A stretch of 64,000 bases of DNA from Mesodorylaimus sp. YZB2_4 (Eukaryota; Nematoda; Enoplea; Dorylaimida; Dorylaimidae), in the NCBI GenBank assembly GCA_030248295.1, contig JASANH010001085.1, positions 124,001-188,000 on the forward strand. Direction: 5' to 3'. The notes under the pieces are model-generated. The model had not been told where the DNA came from, ran no database searches, and saw only the letters and a list, made by a program, of their open reading frames with translations. Each line of letters opens with the position of its first letter. Position 1 is the first letter of the stretch. The translations under genes and the position numbers were made by a program. Shown one piece after another: positions 1-13,284 of the stretch.

Positions 1-3000
1 GAGCGCTAGTCTAACGTTCAGGCATTCAAGTTCTCCGCACTGTTTGCTTACATTTTGTGCAGGGCATCAAAAGAAAAAAAATGGGTGTAAAGGCCTGGTG
101 GGGAATTTTGCACTTTGACATATTCTGACAATGTGGACTGGCGATTTTGCTCGATTAAAAGCAGGGGAAAATATGCTGCGCTGATAAATGATAAAGCACG
201 TGCCATGGTAAAAATCTGGTAGTTATCAAAAACGTAAATGATGGAAGTGAAAGACCGAGTCCGAAAACGGTAAGTATTGGTTGAAAAAACGGTAAATCGA
301 GCAAATTCTAATTCAGGACGATTTGAACGTGAATTTGAACATTCACGATTTGAACGATTTCCCCTGGTCAACTCATTGCTGGCGCTTCTCCCAAACTCAG
401 ACGGAGGATTTCTCGAATGTAATGGAAGCAATCTGAATGACCGTGTTACTGCAATTCTTGGCCACGAGCGGGAATAAGACTTCCATTGTCATTCGCATCG
501 GCATCCGCTTTGACTAGCACCAAACCAGCAGCAAGATCGTGGAAATTGGCAGCTACGAATTTGGTCGACCAGCTTTATTGATGGAAGCGAACCGCGTCCT
601 GTTTCCTGGACTGCCAACAACTTGATTTTCTCCGCGCTGCGACCTCTTCTTCTTGCAACCACTGTAGCGATAAATCGCCCGCATCTTTCCTCTGTCCATA
701 ACTTCTGTTTGGTAAAGCTCGCCATCGCAATTCTCCGTGATCGTGCATGGAGATCGATTGCCGGGTTGACTTGGCAAAAGCTTCTTCTCTTCATCGAATT
801 GAATGACCGATTGTTCAGTGCAGCAAGATTGAACAATTCGAACAGATCGTAAGTTGGGATCAACTCGAGTGGGCACATGCACTGCAGGCATGGCGAATGA
901 GCAAAATTTCAGATGGTCCAAATAGGACAAAGATAAGGTAACAAGAACACAACGGGGCCGAAGCACATTCGGTTGGCATTGGAGCCGCCCGAAAAATGCA
1001 TTGCTCATATAGCCTTTCTGTACTTTGGTCTTTGTGTCGAAGGTCAAGTCAAGGTGCCGTCATACCATACCCATGGTGTCGACGGTCAGGTCGAGGTGTC
1101 GTCGTACTTCACCAATGTCAAGCCTGAGACCACAAAAAGTAAAGCTGACAAGTGCGAGTAAGAAAACAAGGCATTCCAGGCCAGTATACAAGTGCAGAGC
1201 TAAAAAATGAGTATGCTTCTCCCCACTCCTGCCACTCCACACACCTTCCTCATCCTGCAGGCTGATACAAGGATTCACTTCTTTGATCAGACTTTACACC
1301 TGGTTCTAAAACTCTAACAATCTATGGCCTCCTCTGCATTGTCATCACTGCTGAAACTCATTTCGCCTGGATAAGTTTCAGAGTGTTCATCGAATTGTTC
1401 CGTGCTTTCATTTGTCTCCGAGTTTTGCCGCAAATAACTAAAAGCGGCTGAATGAAAGCCATGCTAAAACGATCGTGTGATCGTGCGACGGGTGGCAAAG
1501 AATAACCAGTAGGTGGCGCCATGGATGTTTTACAAGGCCGTGAAGCATTTTTTTGCCAGTGACCGACTTCGAGACGTAGTTCACGAAATCACGTGTATTC
1601 GACTCTTTGGGTTTCAAACAATGGTTTGAATCAGCCGGTGAGGTGCATGCGGATTATGCTGTCCTTCTCAACAGGCAAATGGCCCTGACACCCCTTCTGA
1701 TAATGCAGCCATCTACTGCCTCGACAACTTTGGCATCAGAACAGTTACTGTACTGTAGGTGTTCCTCCGAACTTCAAGTGGAAATGCCGACGGTGCATAT
1801 GAGCTAAGAGATGAGGTAAAGTATTAGAACAAAGAACTTAGCTTAAAAACAAGGCACAGTCGATAATAATCATTTCAAAAATGCTTTCGATTCGACGAAA
1901 ATCGCAAAAGTTCAAAAGGTACCAAAAACACTGACATTTTTAGATTTTCAAAAACAGTTCTCGGAAAAAGTAAAAAGCGGTTGCGTTCGACCTGCAGATG
2001 CGGCAAACATGAATGAAACATCTCCTACAACGTGTACATGCGTGGTTTCGCCTGTGTTATATCGCGCTTCTGCACCCAACTGGGTACATTACTGGCCACT
2101 ATGTTTTCCACAGAGCTCACACGCAAAACCCGCGGTCTCTCCCCTCGTCTATAGACTTAACCTCCGGTCCTAAGCTAAGCGCGCGCTTACGATCGCTTGC
2201 ATCCTCCATTCCTCAGGGGTCACAAATGGGTTGCATATATCAGGTTGCCGGAGCAAGCCATAGTTCCCGATACGCTGATGGCCTGGTGGCGTGATGATGG
2301 CTGCCCAACGCGCCTGAGGTGTGTGCAATTAACGCTTGCCATACCAGTCACAAGTGTGAAGACTATGAGCTACTCATGGTCGACATGTTCAGAAACCAGG
2401 CCTGACACGGTTAGTCTAAACCATACCCGACTTGGAAACTTGGACGGGTTTTGGCTGCGTCGGGTTGGATCGTGAATGGGTCGGGTTTGAGCTGGCTTAA
2501 CTTTTGAAAATGAGCGGGCCAGGCCTGGTCAGGATTTTAAGCCCGTAAAAACCCGCAAGATTTGAATTGGCGATTTTGATTTGCTGCCTATATCAAAATG
2601 AAATGGTAGTTTGCAAAAAGCAGCTGCTGCACTTTGATCTCAAGCCAAAAATTGGAATGATAATATTGATTAATGGTTTTCATTCTAACTTTACTTATCG
2701 AGCGTAGAACGAGAGATATCACTGCGCACAGGAAGGGGTATAAAGCCACTCAATGCACGAATTGAAGGCCTCTGTGCAAAATAGCCATCAATTCAGCAAT
2801 ATAGCAGGCAAATCACATTTTGAAATTTTGAGAAATTTTATGTGAAAGTTTTGATCTTCTTCTGACATTGTGCGCGAGATTCAAACAGCTTGATATGTAT
2901 GATCATCCTATAATACTATGGGCATAGATGATATAGCACGAAAAGATTTTTACGATAGCAATCATTTGGCTAGAGATGAAAGCTGATAAGTGTTTGGACG

Positions 3001-4459
3001 TGAGCACATTTTGCTACAAAACAATTTTTTTCCATGCTTTCTTCAGTTGTACCACGATGATAGTCTGACAGGATATTGATTCGGTCGAGTGATGTAGCAT
3101 TAGAAGGTATCATCCTATCACTGATCATATTAGCGGCTATATGGCAGTTTTTGAGTCATTTCAATTTGATTTTCCCGACAATGCTTAGAAGACCATCGAA
3201 GTTTTGCCTACAAGATTGGAACGGAAAAACTTATAAATCGATCTGACTGTAAATTGTGTTACGCTGGTAAGCTATAAGCAAGCGATAAGCATCTTAGCGA
3301 CGATTAAAGCGATCTTCCGCCTCAATCGAGATTCCTTGATCCCAAGTAGACATAATCATGCTTTCTGGCACACCTTGATTGTGCCAGGCAATTCTGGCTT
3401 TCTGGCAGTTATTGCTTGGCACAAAGCAGACAGAGTTCAAACAGTGAGCCGATTCCTTGAGTTTATTGTTTTCTGGACGAAATTGTAGTTTTCCCCTTTT
3501 TTTCACACCTGTCGATCATAATGCAGCCTTTCAGACTCACGATTTTGGACCAAAAATTCTCGTTTTCCCTGACTCGTCCATGTTTCCTCGGTTTTCCAGT
3601 CCTGTAAAAACCCTGACAGAGAGGTCGAGTCTGGGCAAGGCCGAATTTTTCGAAGGAGCGGGTTCAGTTGGCTTTACTTTTTTTAGCCCGTGTCAGGCCA
3701 GGGTCAGGAAGCCCAGAAAGCAGCTTCATACTACATAACACGGTTCAGGGCACTTGTTCCACAAAAATTACACATGTTCTACGCCTGTAAAATGTAAGCA
3801 AGTTTGATAATTTTACAATCCTTTGTAATCAAAATTCCGGTCTTATCAATCACAGGCAGTAGGTTATCAAATACTTGTGATATGCAAGCAGCGGAGGAGG
3901 TAATAATTGAAAAACATGAAAACATGAAAACACAAAATATGAAAAGGGCAGAATAGATTGGGAATATCGAAGCTTTATGAATTATTGTATATCTTGCGCG
4001 TTTCAATTTTTAATTTGAAGTTTTTAAATAGTACATCTCTTGCGTGAGTGGTTGTGTACTTGGACATCCCACCAATGTTTGACTTATTTCTTTCCATTCA
4101 AGATCATTGTCGGTTAGTGCCGTAGAAAAGTGAGCTAAAATGCACATTAGCAAATGATAATCAAATTTCTTTTTTTTTACCGCCTACTCTTGATCAGCGG
4201 CTGTTCACTTCGTCAATACGCGATAGATCTCAGCTCTCCGTATGTGTGCGCCAAATGTAAATACCAATACAGTAGTATTTAGAATTGAATCAGTGTCTGC
4301 TGCATGGATAAATAGGAAATTTGCAAGAAAATGTCAGTCGTATAGTGGCTAATGTAAAAATGTAGAAAATGCGGGAATTCTTTCAAAATAATAAAACATT
4401 TTTTTCAGTTGTTAGGCTTAAATTGCTCCCGTGTCAGTGCAGTAAAGAAATAAAAATAT
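1..4459. other. Gene-poor flank
   Basis: I see no convincing gene here. Open frames are short, lack recognisable motifs and do not join through plausible splice sites. The stretch contains one copy of a dispersed repeat (listed separately) and degenerate text around 2400-2560 and 3590-3730 with recurring words such as 'gggtcgggtt' and 'gcccgt...caggcc', which look like remnants of a simple or interspersed repeat. Confidence 0.5.
352..1115 (+). repeat. Dispersed repeat copy 1, with 42-bp units at its right end
   Basis: Two blocks (about 352-395 and 893-1115) match 44897-45146 closely by eye. In the second locus the blocks are adjacent; here about 500 bp separates them, so one copy has an insertion or the other a deletion. 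The right end carries two 42-bp-spaced units (starting near 1056 and 1098) with the core 'cccatggtgtcgacggtcag'. No coding frame is shared between the copies. Confidence 0.65.
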
Positions 4460-5580
4460 ATGTAATCGAACAAAGGACCATCAGCGTTGACATGACGTTT
4501 AGGACTAGCCACGCTGTTTCGCATTTTGGAAATAACACGCGAAAAAATGCTAAAAATATTTCTTGCCACCATTCCCACATTTGATTTTTTGAATAACTTT
4601 GCATAACAGTCTCAGCGAAGAGGTATTTAAGCACGACTGCAAACATGCGCATGCAGAATTTTTCTCAGATAGAGCCAGACAAAGCGAGAATGTTCAAGTG
4701 TGTCCTGTGTCTTGCCTTCATTTCCTACTCTTTCTACACGACTTGGAGTTGTGGCCCAGCCGTTCCAGGTGGTGCTGGTTTGACTAACGCCTGTAAGTGG
4801 CATTTCTGCCTCGGGGTTAGTATCTCGGCCAGGTCGTGTGGTCGGATACATTCCGTCTGAGGGGATTCTGGGTCCGATCTTGGTCAGCAGGATCCCTGGC
4901 TGGCTGTCGCGTCCTTGGTCTTTGCTGAAAAAAACAGGTCATGCTGCAAAGATCTGCTGGTTGATATTTCCACGGCAGCTGGCACTTGTGATGGCATCAA
5001 CACAATATCAGCACGAAAAATGCATCCGCAATTTTTCTTTTTGCAGCACGCTTCAGCCCATCGTGCATTTATTTTTCGCTGGAAGATGTCCCACCAACCA
5101 CAGCGGCCGAACTGGAGAATCCATCTTCGAGCATTTACAGACTGTACAGGGACACTGCGATCAGCGTGCTGAAAGCTATGGAGAAAAAGAGTGGCTATGA
5201 TAAGCATATCGACAGTGCACGATTCTGCAAATTTGAGTAAGTTTGTGAAGTTTGGAATTTCTTGGTATGTGTGAAGAATGTGCACCTGACTTTTCAGGGT
5301 CAACAATAGCACGGGAGAAGTGAAGGCTTTGGTGAACCTTATTTCGGATGTTGACAAGGCCACTTTGCAAACTCAATTGAATCCGATTGGAGTCATATCC
5401 AGTCAGCTGCCTGAATCTTACGTTGTTGGCGATGTTAAAGCAGGTAAGCGTGCAGAAATTTGGATGTATTTTTGCTAAAAGTGAGAGTTTTGTGTTTAGA
5501 ATCTGGACGGTGCCCATCTTCCGCCAATTCCACCTGCCGCCCGTATTGACCCACATGCATCGATCATATGGGAGAATGTA
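4460..5580 (+). repeat. Segmental duplication, unit 1
   Basis: This block matches 10721-11843 almost base for base, including promoter-side sequence, all four exons and all three introns of a secreted-protein gene. Differences are scattered substitutions and small indels, for example a shorter 5' flank in the second unit at 'agaggtatttaagc'. The two units lie 6.26 kb apart in the same orientation. Confidence 0.85.
4690..5549 (+). CDS. Uncharacterised secreted protein, CGP family copy 1
   Basis: Four exons are inferred at 4690-4792, 5047-5236, 5298-5443 and 5500-5549, giving 162 residues. Each intron has GT-AG ends, and the phases are 1, 2, 1. The start is placed at the Met before a hydrophobic leader (MFKCVLCLAF...); an in-frame Met 15 codons upstream is possible but would bury the leader. 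The mature N-terminus begins near CGP. The middle is a helical-looking, charged stretch without a domain I recognise, and the protein ends with a short Cys-containing tail (GRCPSS...CRPY). The same exon plan recurs in three neighbouring genes, which is the main evidence that it is real. The protein is probably exported; its function is unknown. It is nearly identical to the copy at 10951. Confidence 0.75.
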
Positions 5581-7639
5581 TATAGAATTTCCAAGTTCTA
5601 AACTACAGTAAATGGCATGCTTTTACTGCTGTCGAACTGGAGTACCAAGCAAGTGATAGTACTGTAATGACAGATAGGGACAGAGATGGGTGTTAGCAGC
5701 CTGATCCTGCTGAAAAAAATTATGCGTTGCTTCGTAATAAAATTGTACTCTGCTATTACCGTATTATCGTAAAATATGCAATACCTGGTTACTACAGTGA
5801 AGGTGCCTTTACAGAGTACCTTTACAGAATGTATGAGTTTAAGTAAGCCAACAATCTTGTAAATAATGGGAATAGTGACTCGAAGTTTTTCGGAACGTAA
5901 ATGCGAAAACACGAAGCTCTACGATTTATGCGTAGGTACTGAAAATACTCGCACCTATTGCACATACCGTGTCAACGGCATTTCACATAAGTAAAAAAGA
6001 GATTCCCAATCAATCAGGCGTAGCGCGGCCTACTCCTCCTAGTTCTGAATCTGCTAGCTTTTACGAGCCGAGTCAGGGACATGCGTCACCTACGAAGCTT
6101 CGCATGCGATGCTAGTTAGCTTGCTGATAATGCGTTGCACGGAGGGTAAGCAGCCTCCAATGGAGAATATTGCGCAACTTGACTTGAAGAAGGGAACAGA
6201 ATAAGAGTATTGATATTCACAACAGTTGGCCACTTAATTTTTATTCACATCTCGAATAAGTCTTTCTCACCTTTTTAAGCGATGATCTTTTATGTATATC
6301 CATATTTACGAACACATTTTCAAAAAGTTTGAAGTATTTTCAATGGGACAACGTCCCAAGCTGTGAGCAACTTTGCATAGCGCCATGTCTTTCGTGAGAA
6401 GGTTCTGAATAATTGAACATTCAGTACACGCCGCTTACTAAAATCGAAGCCGCCGCATGGAATGTCAGGTCGTCAAAAAGGCATCACATATATGCTGGAG
6501 ACCGGTTTCATGGTCTGAGATTTCAGGTGTTGGCTTCAAATTTAGTAAAAGGCATGTCGACGCAACGGTTTCTCACTGAATGTCTTTAACCTTGCTTGCA
6601 AAGATACGCCTTCACACGTTTTATATTGCGACTTTCATAATTGGTGGCATTGTTCCATTAGATGGCTCGCAAGAGAGAATCAGGTGGTGCGGCCTGTCGA
6701 ATGGAATAGTACCTCTAATAGGTGTCGCACCGCTAATATTTCTTCCGTTCTTGAATTGGCGAACAAAAGGTAAAATGAATCCCCAGGTGGAAGGGAAACT
6801 CGTAAAGTCACTTCTTTGCGTGCACAGCTCGCAACAGGAGTGTGCAAGTAACATGCGACGGCATCTGATTTGCGACTGCCGACAAGGGTAACTTTGCATA
6901 CAGTATACGGGTGTGATAAAAATCACAGGCACTTGGCTAGTACAGTAGTCGATGATTGGCGCAATATTGCACTGTACTTATTGCCAAGGCTAGCTGACTG
7001 CTTGAAATTGCAGATTAGAGAAAGTTTTCCATTCGACTTTGCATTAATCAATTTCGGCCGAGTTCGGGCTCTTATGTTTTAACAGAAGCACTTTTGGTAT
7101 GTCAGCAAGCTAGGACTAAATTGAAAAATTTTACTGCCATATCAACCCAGCTGCTTGATGCTCACGCCGCATGCGATATTGTGGCACGAAAAGTGTCGAA
7201 GCTTGAAGTAATGCTGGTGTGAAGGTAAAATTTTTCGCGGAAATTGAATGATTTCTATCTTACTAGCCACTACACAAGCCGACGTATCGACGGATCGAGG
7301 TGCAAAAGTCATTTCGTGATGACAATTTGGGCCATTTGGCTTTGTTGGTGTTTTATTGTAACCTGGCGAAAAGTAATTTTATAAAGCAAGGTCAAAGTAG
7401 TCGATGGTGTTTGTGCAAAATATGGCTAATAAAAATGCTCGATTTAACTGACAATAAAATATGTTTTTGCGGCTAATACCTTGTCATTTAGCTCGCGTCT
7501 TCAGCATGAAAGGCCTGAAAGTATTCTTTGCGAATCAAGTGTCATTATCACAATGCAAAAACTGAACGGCAAAGAATACTTGACTGGATTATTATTCTAA
7601 AAAGTCAAGAAGCTCGAAATATTAAAGTATATTATGCAT
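5581..7639. other. Intergenic, exon-1 remnant only
   Basis: Apart from the exon-like remnant at 6580-6721, I see no supported gene, RNA or mobile element. Open frames are short and unrelated to known motifs. Confidence 0.5.
6580..6721 (+). pseudogene. Diverged exon 1 of the CGP secreted family
   Basis: An open stretch starts with Met and a hydrophobic segment (FYIATFIIGGIV) and ends with WCGLSNGIVPLIG directly before a GT. This lines up with CCGPSNGTKPSLG of the copy at 13568 and stops in the same phase (1). No matching exons 2-4 follow: the most plausible downstream acceptor opens a frame that meets a stop. I read it as a solitary, decayed first exon; chance resemblance is possible because the match is short. 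Confidence 0.4.
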
Positions 7640-8738
7640 ACAGTAGCATAGTACAGTACAGTACTGGGCCACAGTACAGTAGCATAGTACAGTACAGTAC
7701 TGGGCCACAGTACAGTAGCATAGTACAGTACAGTACTGGGCCACAGTACAGTAGCATAGTACAGTACAGTACTGGGCCACAGTACAGTAGCATAGTACAG
7801 TACAGTACTGGGCCACGTACAGAGCATAGACAGACAGACTCCCACCAAACCCCACAGTCAGTACTGGCCCACTACAGTACATGTCAGTACATACTGGGCC
7901 ACATACAGTAGCATAGTACAGTACAGTACTGGCCACAGTACAGTAGCATAGTACAGTACCGTACTGGGCCACAGTACAGTAGCATAGTACAGTACAGTAC
8001 TGGGCCACAGTACAGTAGCATAGTACAGTACAGTACTGGGCCACAGTACAGTAGCATAGTACAGTACAGTACTGGCCACAGTACAGTAGCATAGTACAGT
8101 ACAGTACTGGCCACAGTACAGTAGCATAGTACAGTACAGTACTGGGCCACAGTACAGTAGCATAGTACAGTACAGTACTGGGCCACAGTACAGTAGCATA
8201 GTACAGTACAGTACTGGGCCACGGTACAGTAGCATAGTACAGTACAGTACTGGGCCACAGTACAGTAGCATAGTACAGTACAGTACTGGCCACTCACATA
8301 GTACAGTACAATACTGGGCCACAGTACAGTAGCATAGTACAGTACAGTACTGGGCCACAGTACAGTACTATCCCCCAGTAGCATAGTACAGTACAGTACT
8401 GGGCCACAGTACAGTAGCATAGTACAGTACAGTACTGGCCACAGTACAGTAGCATAGTACAGTACAGTACTGGGCCACAGTACAGTAGCATAGTACAGTA
8501 CAGTACTGGGCCACAGTACAGTAGCATAGTACAGTACAGTACTGGGCCACAGTACAGTAGCATAGTACAGTACAGTACTGGGCCACAGTACAGTAGCATA
8601 GTACAGTACAGTACTGGCCACAGTACAGTAGCATAGTACAGTACAGTACTGGGCCACAGTACAGTAGCATAGTACAGTACAGTACTGGGCCACAGTACAG
8701 TAGCATAGTACAGTACAGTACTGGGCCACAGTACAGTA
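7640..8738. repeat. 36-bp minisatellite, about 30 units
   Basis: A head-to-tail array of a 36-bp unit containing 'gtacagtacagtactgggcc' and 'cagtagcata'. Many units are identical; a 35-bp variant lacks one G in 'tgggcc'. A degenerate patch lies at about 7815-7915 and smaller ones near 8290 and 8365. Because 36 is a multiple of three, long open frames appear on both strands, but they are by-products of the repeat and I do not call them genes. The unit is rich in the self-complementary word GTAC. Confidence 0.95.
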
Positions 8739-10188
8739 TGGCCGAATGGTGTTACGCGCCTGAAGGCCCCCTGTATGCGCTTTTAAGAAGCCTTGCTGTA
8801 TGCTTATTAAATTTTATGCTGTCTTCATGATCTGTCTAGTGCGCTTGGGATTAAAGCCTTGGTTCACAAGCAAGTTACTCATGTATTACATGCTATATCC
8901 TGATGAGCGAGGCGCTTGCTGGCATGACTAGTGGCTGAAGGTCGTAAGGAATAAAGCATGGCCTCGGACGGTCGTGTCCTGTATGTTTGTAAGCGACCTT
9001 TGTGAGCAAGCTCATCGATCAGCACTAGTTATCAGTTGAAATGAGCACATTCCTGAATATAAAAATGCAAGAGTTAAGTGACCCGACTTTTTTCTCACGA
9101 CGGCTATCTTATCTGGTACTGAAAAGACATCACGATTCGGAGGTGAGCTGAATGCATCCACTTGCTACACCCCTTGAGAGAGGCTTTCTAGGGCACCGGA
9201 CCCACAACTGGGCAGAAAAATTGTCCTGGTGTGTGCATGAAACTCATTTTCAGCCTGCCTCGACTTAAAGGTAAAAATAATGCGTTAAAAAAACAAGCAG
9301 GCACTGTATGAACTTTCGACAGAAAAACTCATAACTTCCTCCTTGTTTCAAAAAAGGGACGGCCTCAAATGATAATCTCCAGAATATCTTCATCTATTCT
9401 CTCCTTTCTTTGACTGCTCGAAAAAAACGTAATTAAAAAGTGGCAAATAATCGAACACCAGTATTTTTTGGGATTTCTCTGAAAAGACCACCTTATTTTG
9501 TGTGAAACATAACTGAGAAGTCGGCTTCTAGTTACGCTTCTTACTGTAGTGATACGCTGCTATTACAGTAAAAAGCGAGTTAGACCAGCGATGGTAAAAG
9601 AGAGTAGCTTGGAAGCTTTTGCAGTATGGTTACTATAGAACATGCAAAAAGCCGATCGTACAGTAAGAATGAGTCGCTGTACAATATACTGTGGGCGCAA
9701 CAATGAAGGTATGGACCAATGTCGACTTCACATCGCGCATGATAAGCGCTGCACTTACGTTGTTTCGTGGGCGGAAATGATTTGCAGAGCAAGCATATTC
9801 ACGCTGACCATGCCAATGTAGCTTGAAAGTCATATTAGAGAGCGTTCGATCATACTAATTATCTCGCCTTTCATGCTGGCATTTTGTGCACAGTGCATAT
9901 GTAAGCAATGCTGTGTTGCGCAATGACTGCAAATTTCCCCAAACAAATGCCCTGAATATCAGTTTGTATTGTATACAGCATAGAATTTTTTCTGAGTCAA
10001 CGAAGCGAAAATAGATAAGCTTAGGCTACAAGACCCAGTGGCTATTATACTAGAACCTATTAAAAGACGGATGTCACTTCGGCAATTGATTGGCAGGCGA
10101 ATCGACGATCAAAACTATCCTGAGTTCGACAATTTTCTGTTCGTAGCTGGAACTCAACATTTTTGACGACTTTTGCGAAAAACCAGGA
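8739..10188. other. Intergenic, nothing recognised
   Basis: No gene, RNA or repeat that I can support. Open frames are short and motif-free. Confidence 0.5.
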
Positions 10189-10294
10189 ATGACCGCAACG
10201 ATTTTCCTGTATCTGGCGATTTTCACTTTTGGGGCGAAATTTGCATTTGCTTGCGGGCCAGCAAATGGAACAGCAGCTCTGACCTCCAACCTGG
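10189..10294 (+). pseudogene. Orphan exon 1 of the CGP secreted family
   Basis: Met plus a hydrophobic leader (IFLYLAIFTF) is followed by ACGPANGT and ends CTG G|gtatgt, a good donor in phase 1, exactly as in the complete copies. No exons 2-4 follow before the duplicated block that starts at about 10721. The exon looks well preserved, so the rest was probably removed or displaced when the block arrived. It could still be a live exon if it splices to distant exons. Confidence 0.5.
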
Positions 10295-10720
10295 GTATGT
10301 GCCTTTATGTACCTGAATTTAATGCCGAGTATCAAGATCGAGTAGTACAGCAAGCAAGTTTGAAGCTATGATATAGTATCATATTTGCTTCTTCACGGAA
10401 GTTTTCCTTTTCATTTTTGCGGCATGTATTCCATGCTCCTTTAGTTTCTGCACCCTTGTTCGGGTGCCTTACAGACGCTGTCGCCTTATAAGGCTTCCTG
10501 CAACAATTTTATGTTAGGGCCACAATGAGTGGCAAAGTTTCCTAACAGTGGGCTCAAAGTAAGCCGGCGGTGCTGAATAAGTTCACTGTCAAATACAAAG
10601 ACTCCAGTGCGCCCATAGGCACAAAAAGAAGAGACAATGTACTATATGGCTGTATATAAGTCACCAACTCGCTCAAGCTCTCTCTTCAAGAAGGGTCATC
10701 CGACATAACTCTAACCAGAA

Positions 10721-11843
10721 AGATGTAATCGAACAAAGGACCATCAGCGTTGACATGCCATTCAGGACTAGCCAGGCTGTTTCGCCTTGTAGCTGAATAA
10801 CAAGCGAAAAAACGCTAAAAATTTTTCTTGTCACCATTCCCACATTTGATTTTTTGAATAACTTTGCATAACAGTCTCAGCGAAGAGTTAAGCACGACTG
10901 CAAACATGCGCATGCAGAATTTTTCTCAGACAGAGCCAGACAAAGCGAGAATGTTCAAGTGTGTCCTGTGTCTTGCCTTCATTTCCTACTCTTTCTACAC
11001 GACTTGGAGTTGTGGCCCAGCCGTTCCAGGTGGTGCTGGTTTGACTAACGCCTGTAAGTGGCATTTCTGCCTCGGGGTTAGTATCTCGGCCAGGTCGTGT
11101 GGTCGGATACATTCCGTCTGAGGGGATTCTGGGTCCGATCTTGGTCAGCAGGATCCCTGGCTGGCTGTCGCGTCCTTGGTCTTTGCTGAAAAAAACAGGT
11201 CATGCTGAAAAGATCTGCTGGTTGATATTTCCACGGCAGCTGGCACTTGTGATGGCATCAACACAATATCAGCACGAAAAATGCATCCGCAATTTTTCTT
11301 TTTGCAGCAAGCTTCAGCCCATCGTGCATTTATTTTTCGCTGGAAGATGTCCCACCAACCACAGCGGCCGAACTGGAGAATCCATCTTCGAGCATATACA
11401 GACTGTACAGGGACACTGCGATCAGCGTGCTGAAAGCTATGGAGAAAAAGAGTGGCTATGATAAGCATATCGACAGTGCACGATTCTGCAAATTTGAGTA
11501 AGTTTGTGAAGTTTGGAATTTCTTGGTATGTGTGAAGAATGTGCACCTGACTTTTCAGGGTCAACAATAGCACGGGAGAAGTGAAGGCTTTGGTGAACCT
11601 TATTTCGGATGTTGACAAGGCCACTTTGCAAACTCAATTGAATCCGATTGGAGTCATATCCAGTCAGCTGCCTGAATCTTACGTTGTTGGCGATGTTAAA
11701 GCTGGTGAGGGTGCATAAATGTGGAACAGATTTTGATAAAGACGAGGAACTTCTGCTTGTAGAATCAGGACGGTGCCCATCTTCCGCCAATTCTATCTGC
11801 CGCCCATATTGACCCACAGATGCATGATCATGAAAGAATGTTT
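10721..11843 (+). repeat. Segmental duplication, unit 2
   Basis: Near-identical counterpart of 4460-5580. Homology begins close to 'tgtaatcgaacaaaggacca' and fades about 30 bp after the gene's stop codon. Confidence 0.85.
10951..11812 (+). CDS. Uncharacterised secreted protein, CGP family copy 2
   Basis: Exons 10951-11053, 11308-11497, 11559-11704 and 11763-11812 give 162 residues, with lengths and phases identical to copy 1. Differences from copy 1 are few (for example SRF to SSF at the exon 1/2 junction, and a Thr-to-Ile change in the Cys tail). Intron 3 is more diverged than the exons, which suggests purifying selection on the protein, though this is only a visual impression. Because the upstream flank is shorter here, an upstream Met (10864) is in frame; I prefer the Met at 10951 directly before the hydrophobic leader. 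Secreted; function unknown. Confidence 0.75.
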
Positions 11844-13131
11844 GAGGATTCCTATAACACTTCTTTAGATGCGGCTCTTTTTTTAGCATTGTGCTCTAAG
11901 TCAGCTGTGAGATTAGGCAGTCTTATGAAACAGTATGGCAGAAAACATAAGAATAAAGGTGAGAAATTTTAGTGCGAGGAAATACATGTACTTTACCATG
12001 AGTGGCCTAAAGCCATACATAAATAAGCACGCGAATAAATTGGCAAAACTGGTCGATTGGGACATCTGCTGTAAATGCGTGAATATATCATTTGTCAGAC
12101 GTGGATGTACTCGTACGAGAGAGCAAAAGCAGGTCAAGATGGTTGCTGTAAGGGTCGACCCATACGAATCTAAACTTGACAAGTAAAAATTTTAACCCTA
12201 TGATTTTTTGAGCTTATTAGTAAGAGCCCGATGAGTGCGTGGTGACATAAGAGTCAAAAATAGTTTTCACCCCTTCTTGATGGAAATAGACATAAAATCG
12301 TGTTGCTTGGGCGATATCGCCGATATCTCACTCTGAACACGAAACCCCCAGAAAATTTTACCATTTGTGCCCCTTGGTACTCTCTTCCAGAAAATATAGG
12401 GCCAGTCGACCTCGGATAATTGCAACGCGTCCCATTTCCCCGACTCCCCGTATTTTGCCATCGAGGTCCAGCTGTTACGTGAAAACTGTCTTCACACATT
12501 TTGTCACTGGTTCCGTGTTCCAAAGCCATAATTCGCGTTTTGGTTATAGACGACTAGAAATGCTACTTTCCTGAAGAGTGTGCTTGTTGCTATCAAGTAC
12601 CTACCTACTGTTGCATGGCCTTTTGCTGTTGCATGGATCCGTCCTGCAAACGATGACTGATCGTTCCGCTAATTCTGATGCTCCTGGCTTCATGATAAGC
12701 AGAGCAAAAATTGCGATGACGTGGTTTTGACAATGCAGGTTTGCCAGGACGTCTTGGCAGGTGAGAGCACGAGAAAAGATTTCACAAGAGTTAGAATATA
12801 ATTTTAGACTATGTTGGCGTTCGCAGCACGTAAGTAGTTTTGTCCGAAAAAATTCGCAAGGAGAGCTGATAGCGAGGGCGGTATAGTAATTTTGAAATTA
12901 TTACAAACGTGTGCAGACGCACTAGTCATTTTCGCACTTTATGATATACGCGCACAGGACGTACGAGGGCTGTGATAATGCGCATAATCTTGTGATCTAG
13001 CAACTTCTTTTCGTGCGGTTAGACGAAAATAGCAATCCATTGGGCTACCATACTAATGAGCTTCTATTCAAAGGGTTGTTTAAAAAGATATGTTTCGCCA
13101 GGGCCTTGAATTTTCTTGCTTTGTAGTTCTG
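11844..13131. other. Intergenic, nothing recognised
   Basis: No supported feature. Short open frames on both strands carry no motif and do not match the neighbouring families. Confidence 0.5.
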
Positions 13132-13253
13132 ACGCCGAAATCAGTGATCAGCTTCTTGCAGGCGGGTTGAATTCATAAAATCCAATTTACTTTTTGGGTA
13201 ATACGTGCCGTGCACTCGTAATCGATATTTGTTTTTAACTCACTGAATGTCAA

Positions 13254-13284
<31 letters not shown>

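Noticed and set aside
7528..8729. Long open frames across the minisatellite on both strands
   Set aside because: They arise because the 36-bp unit is a multiple of three and lacks stops; the translations are simple repeats without a start context or splice sites.
12254..12529. Minus-strand coding region
   Set aside because: No homology to neighbours, no splice support and no recognisable motif.
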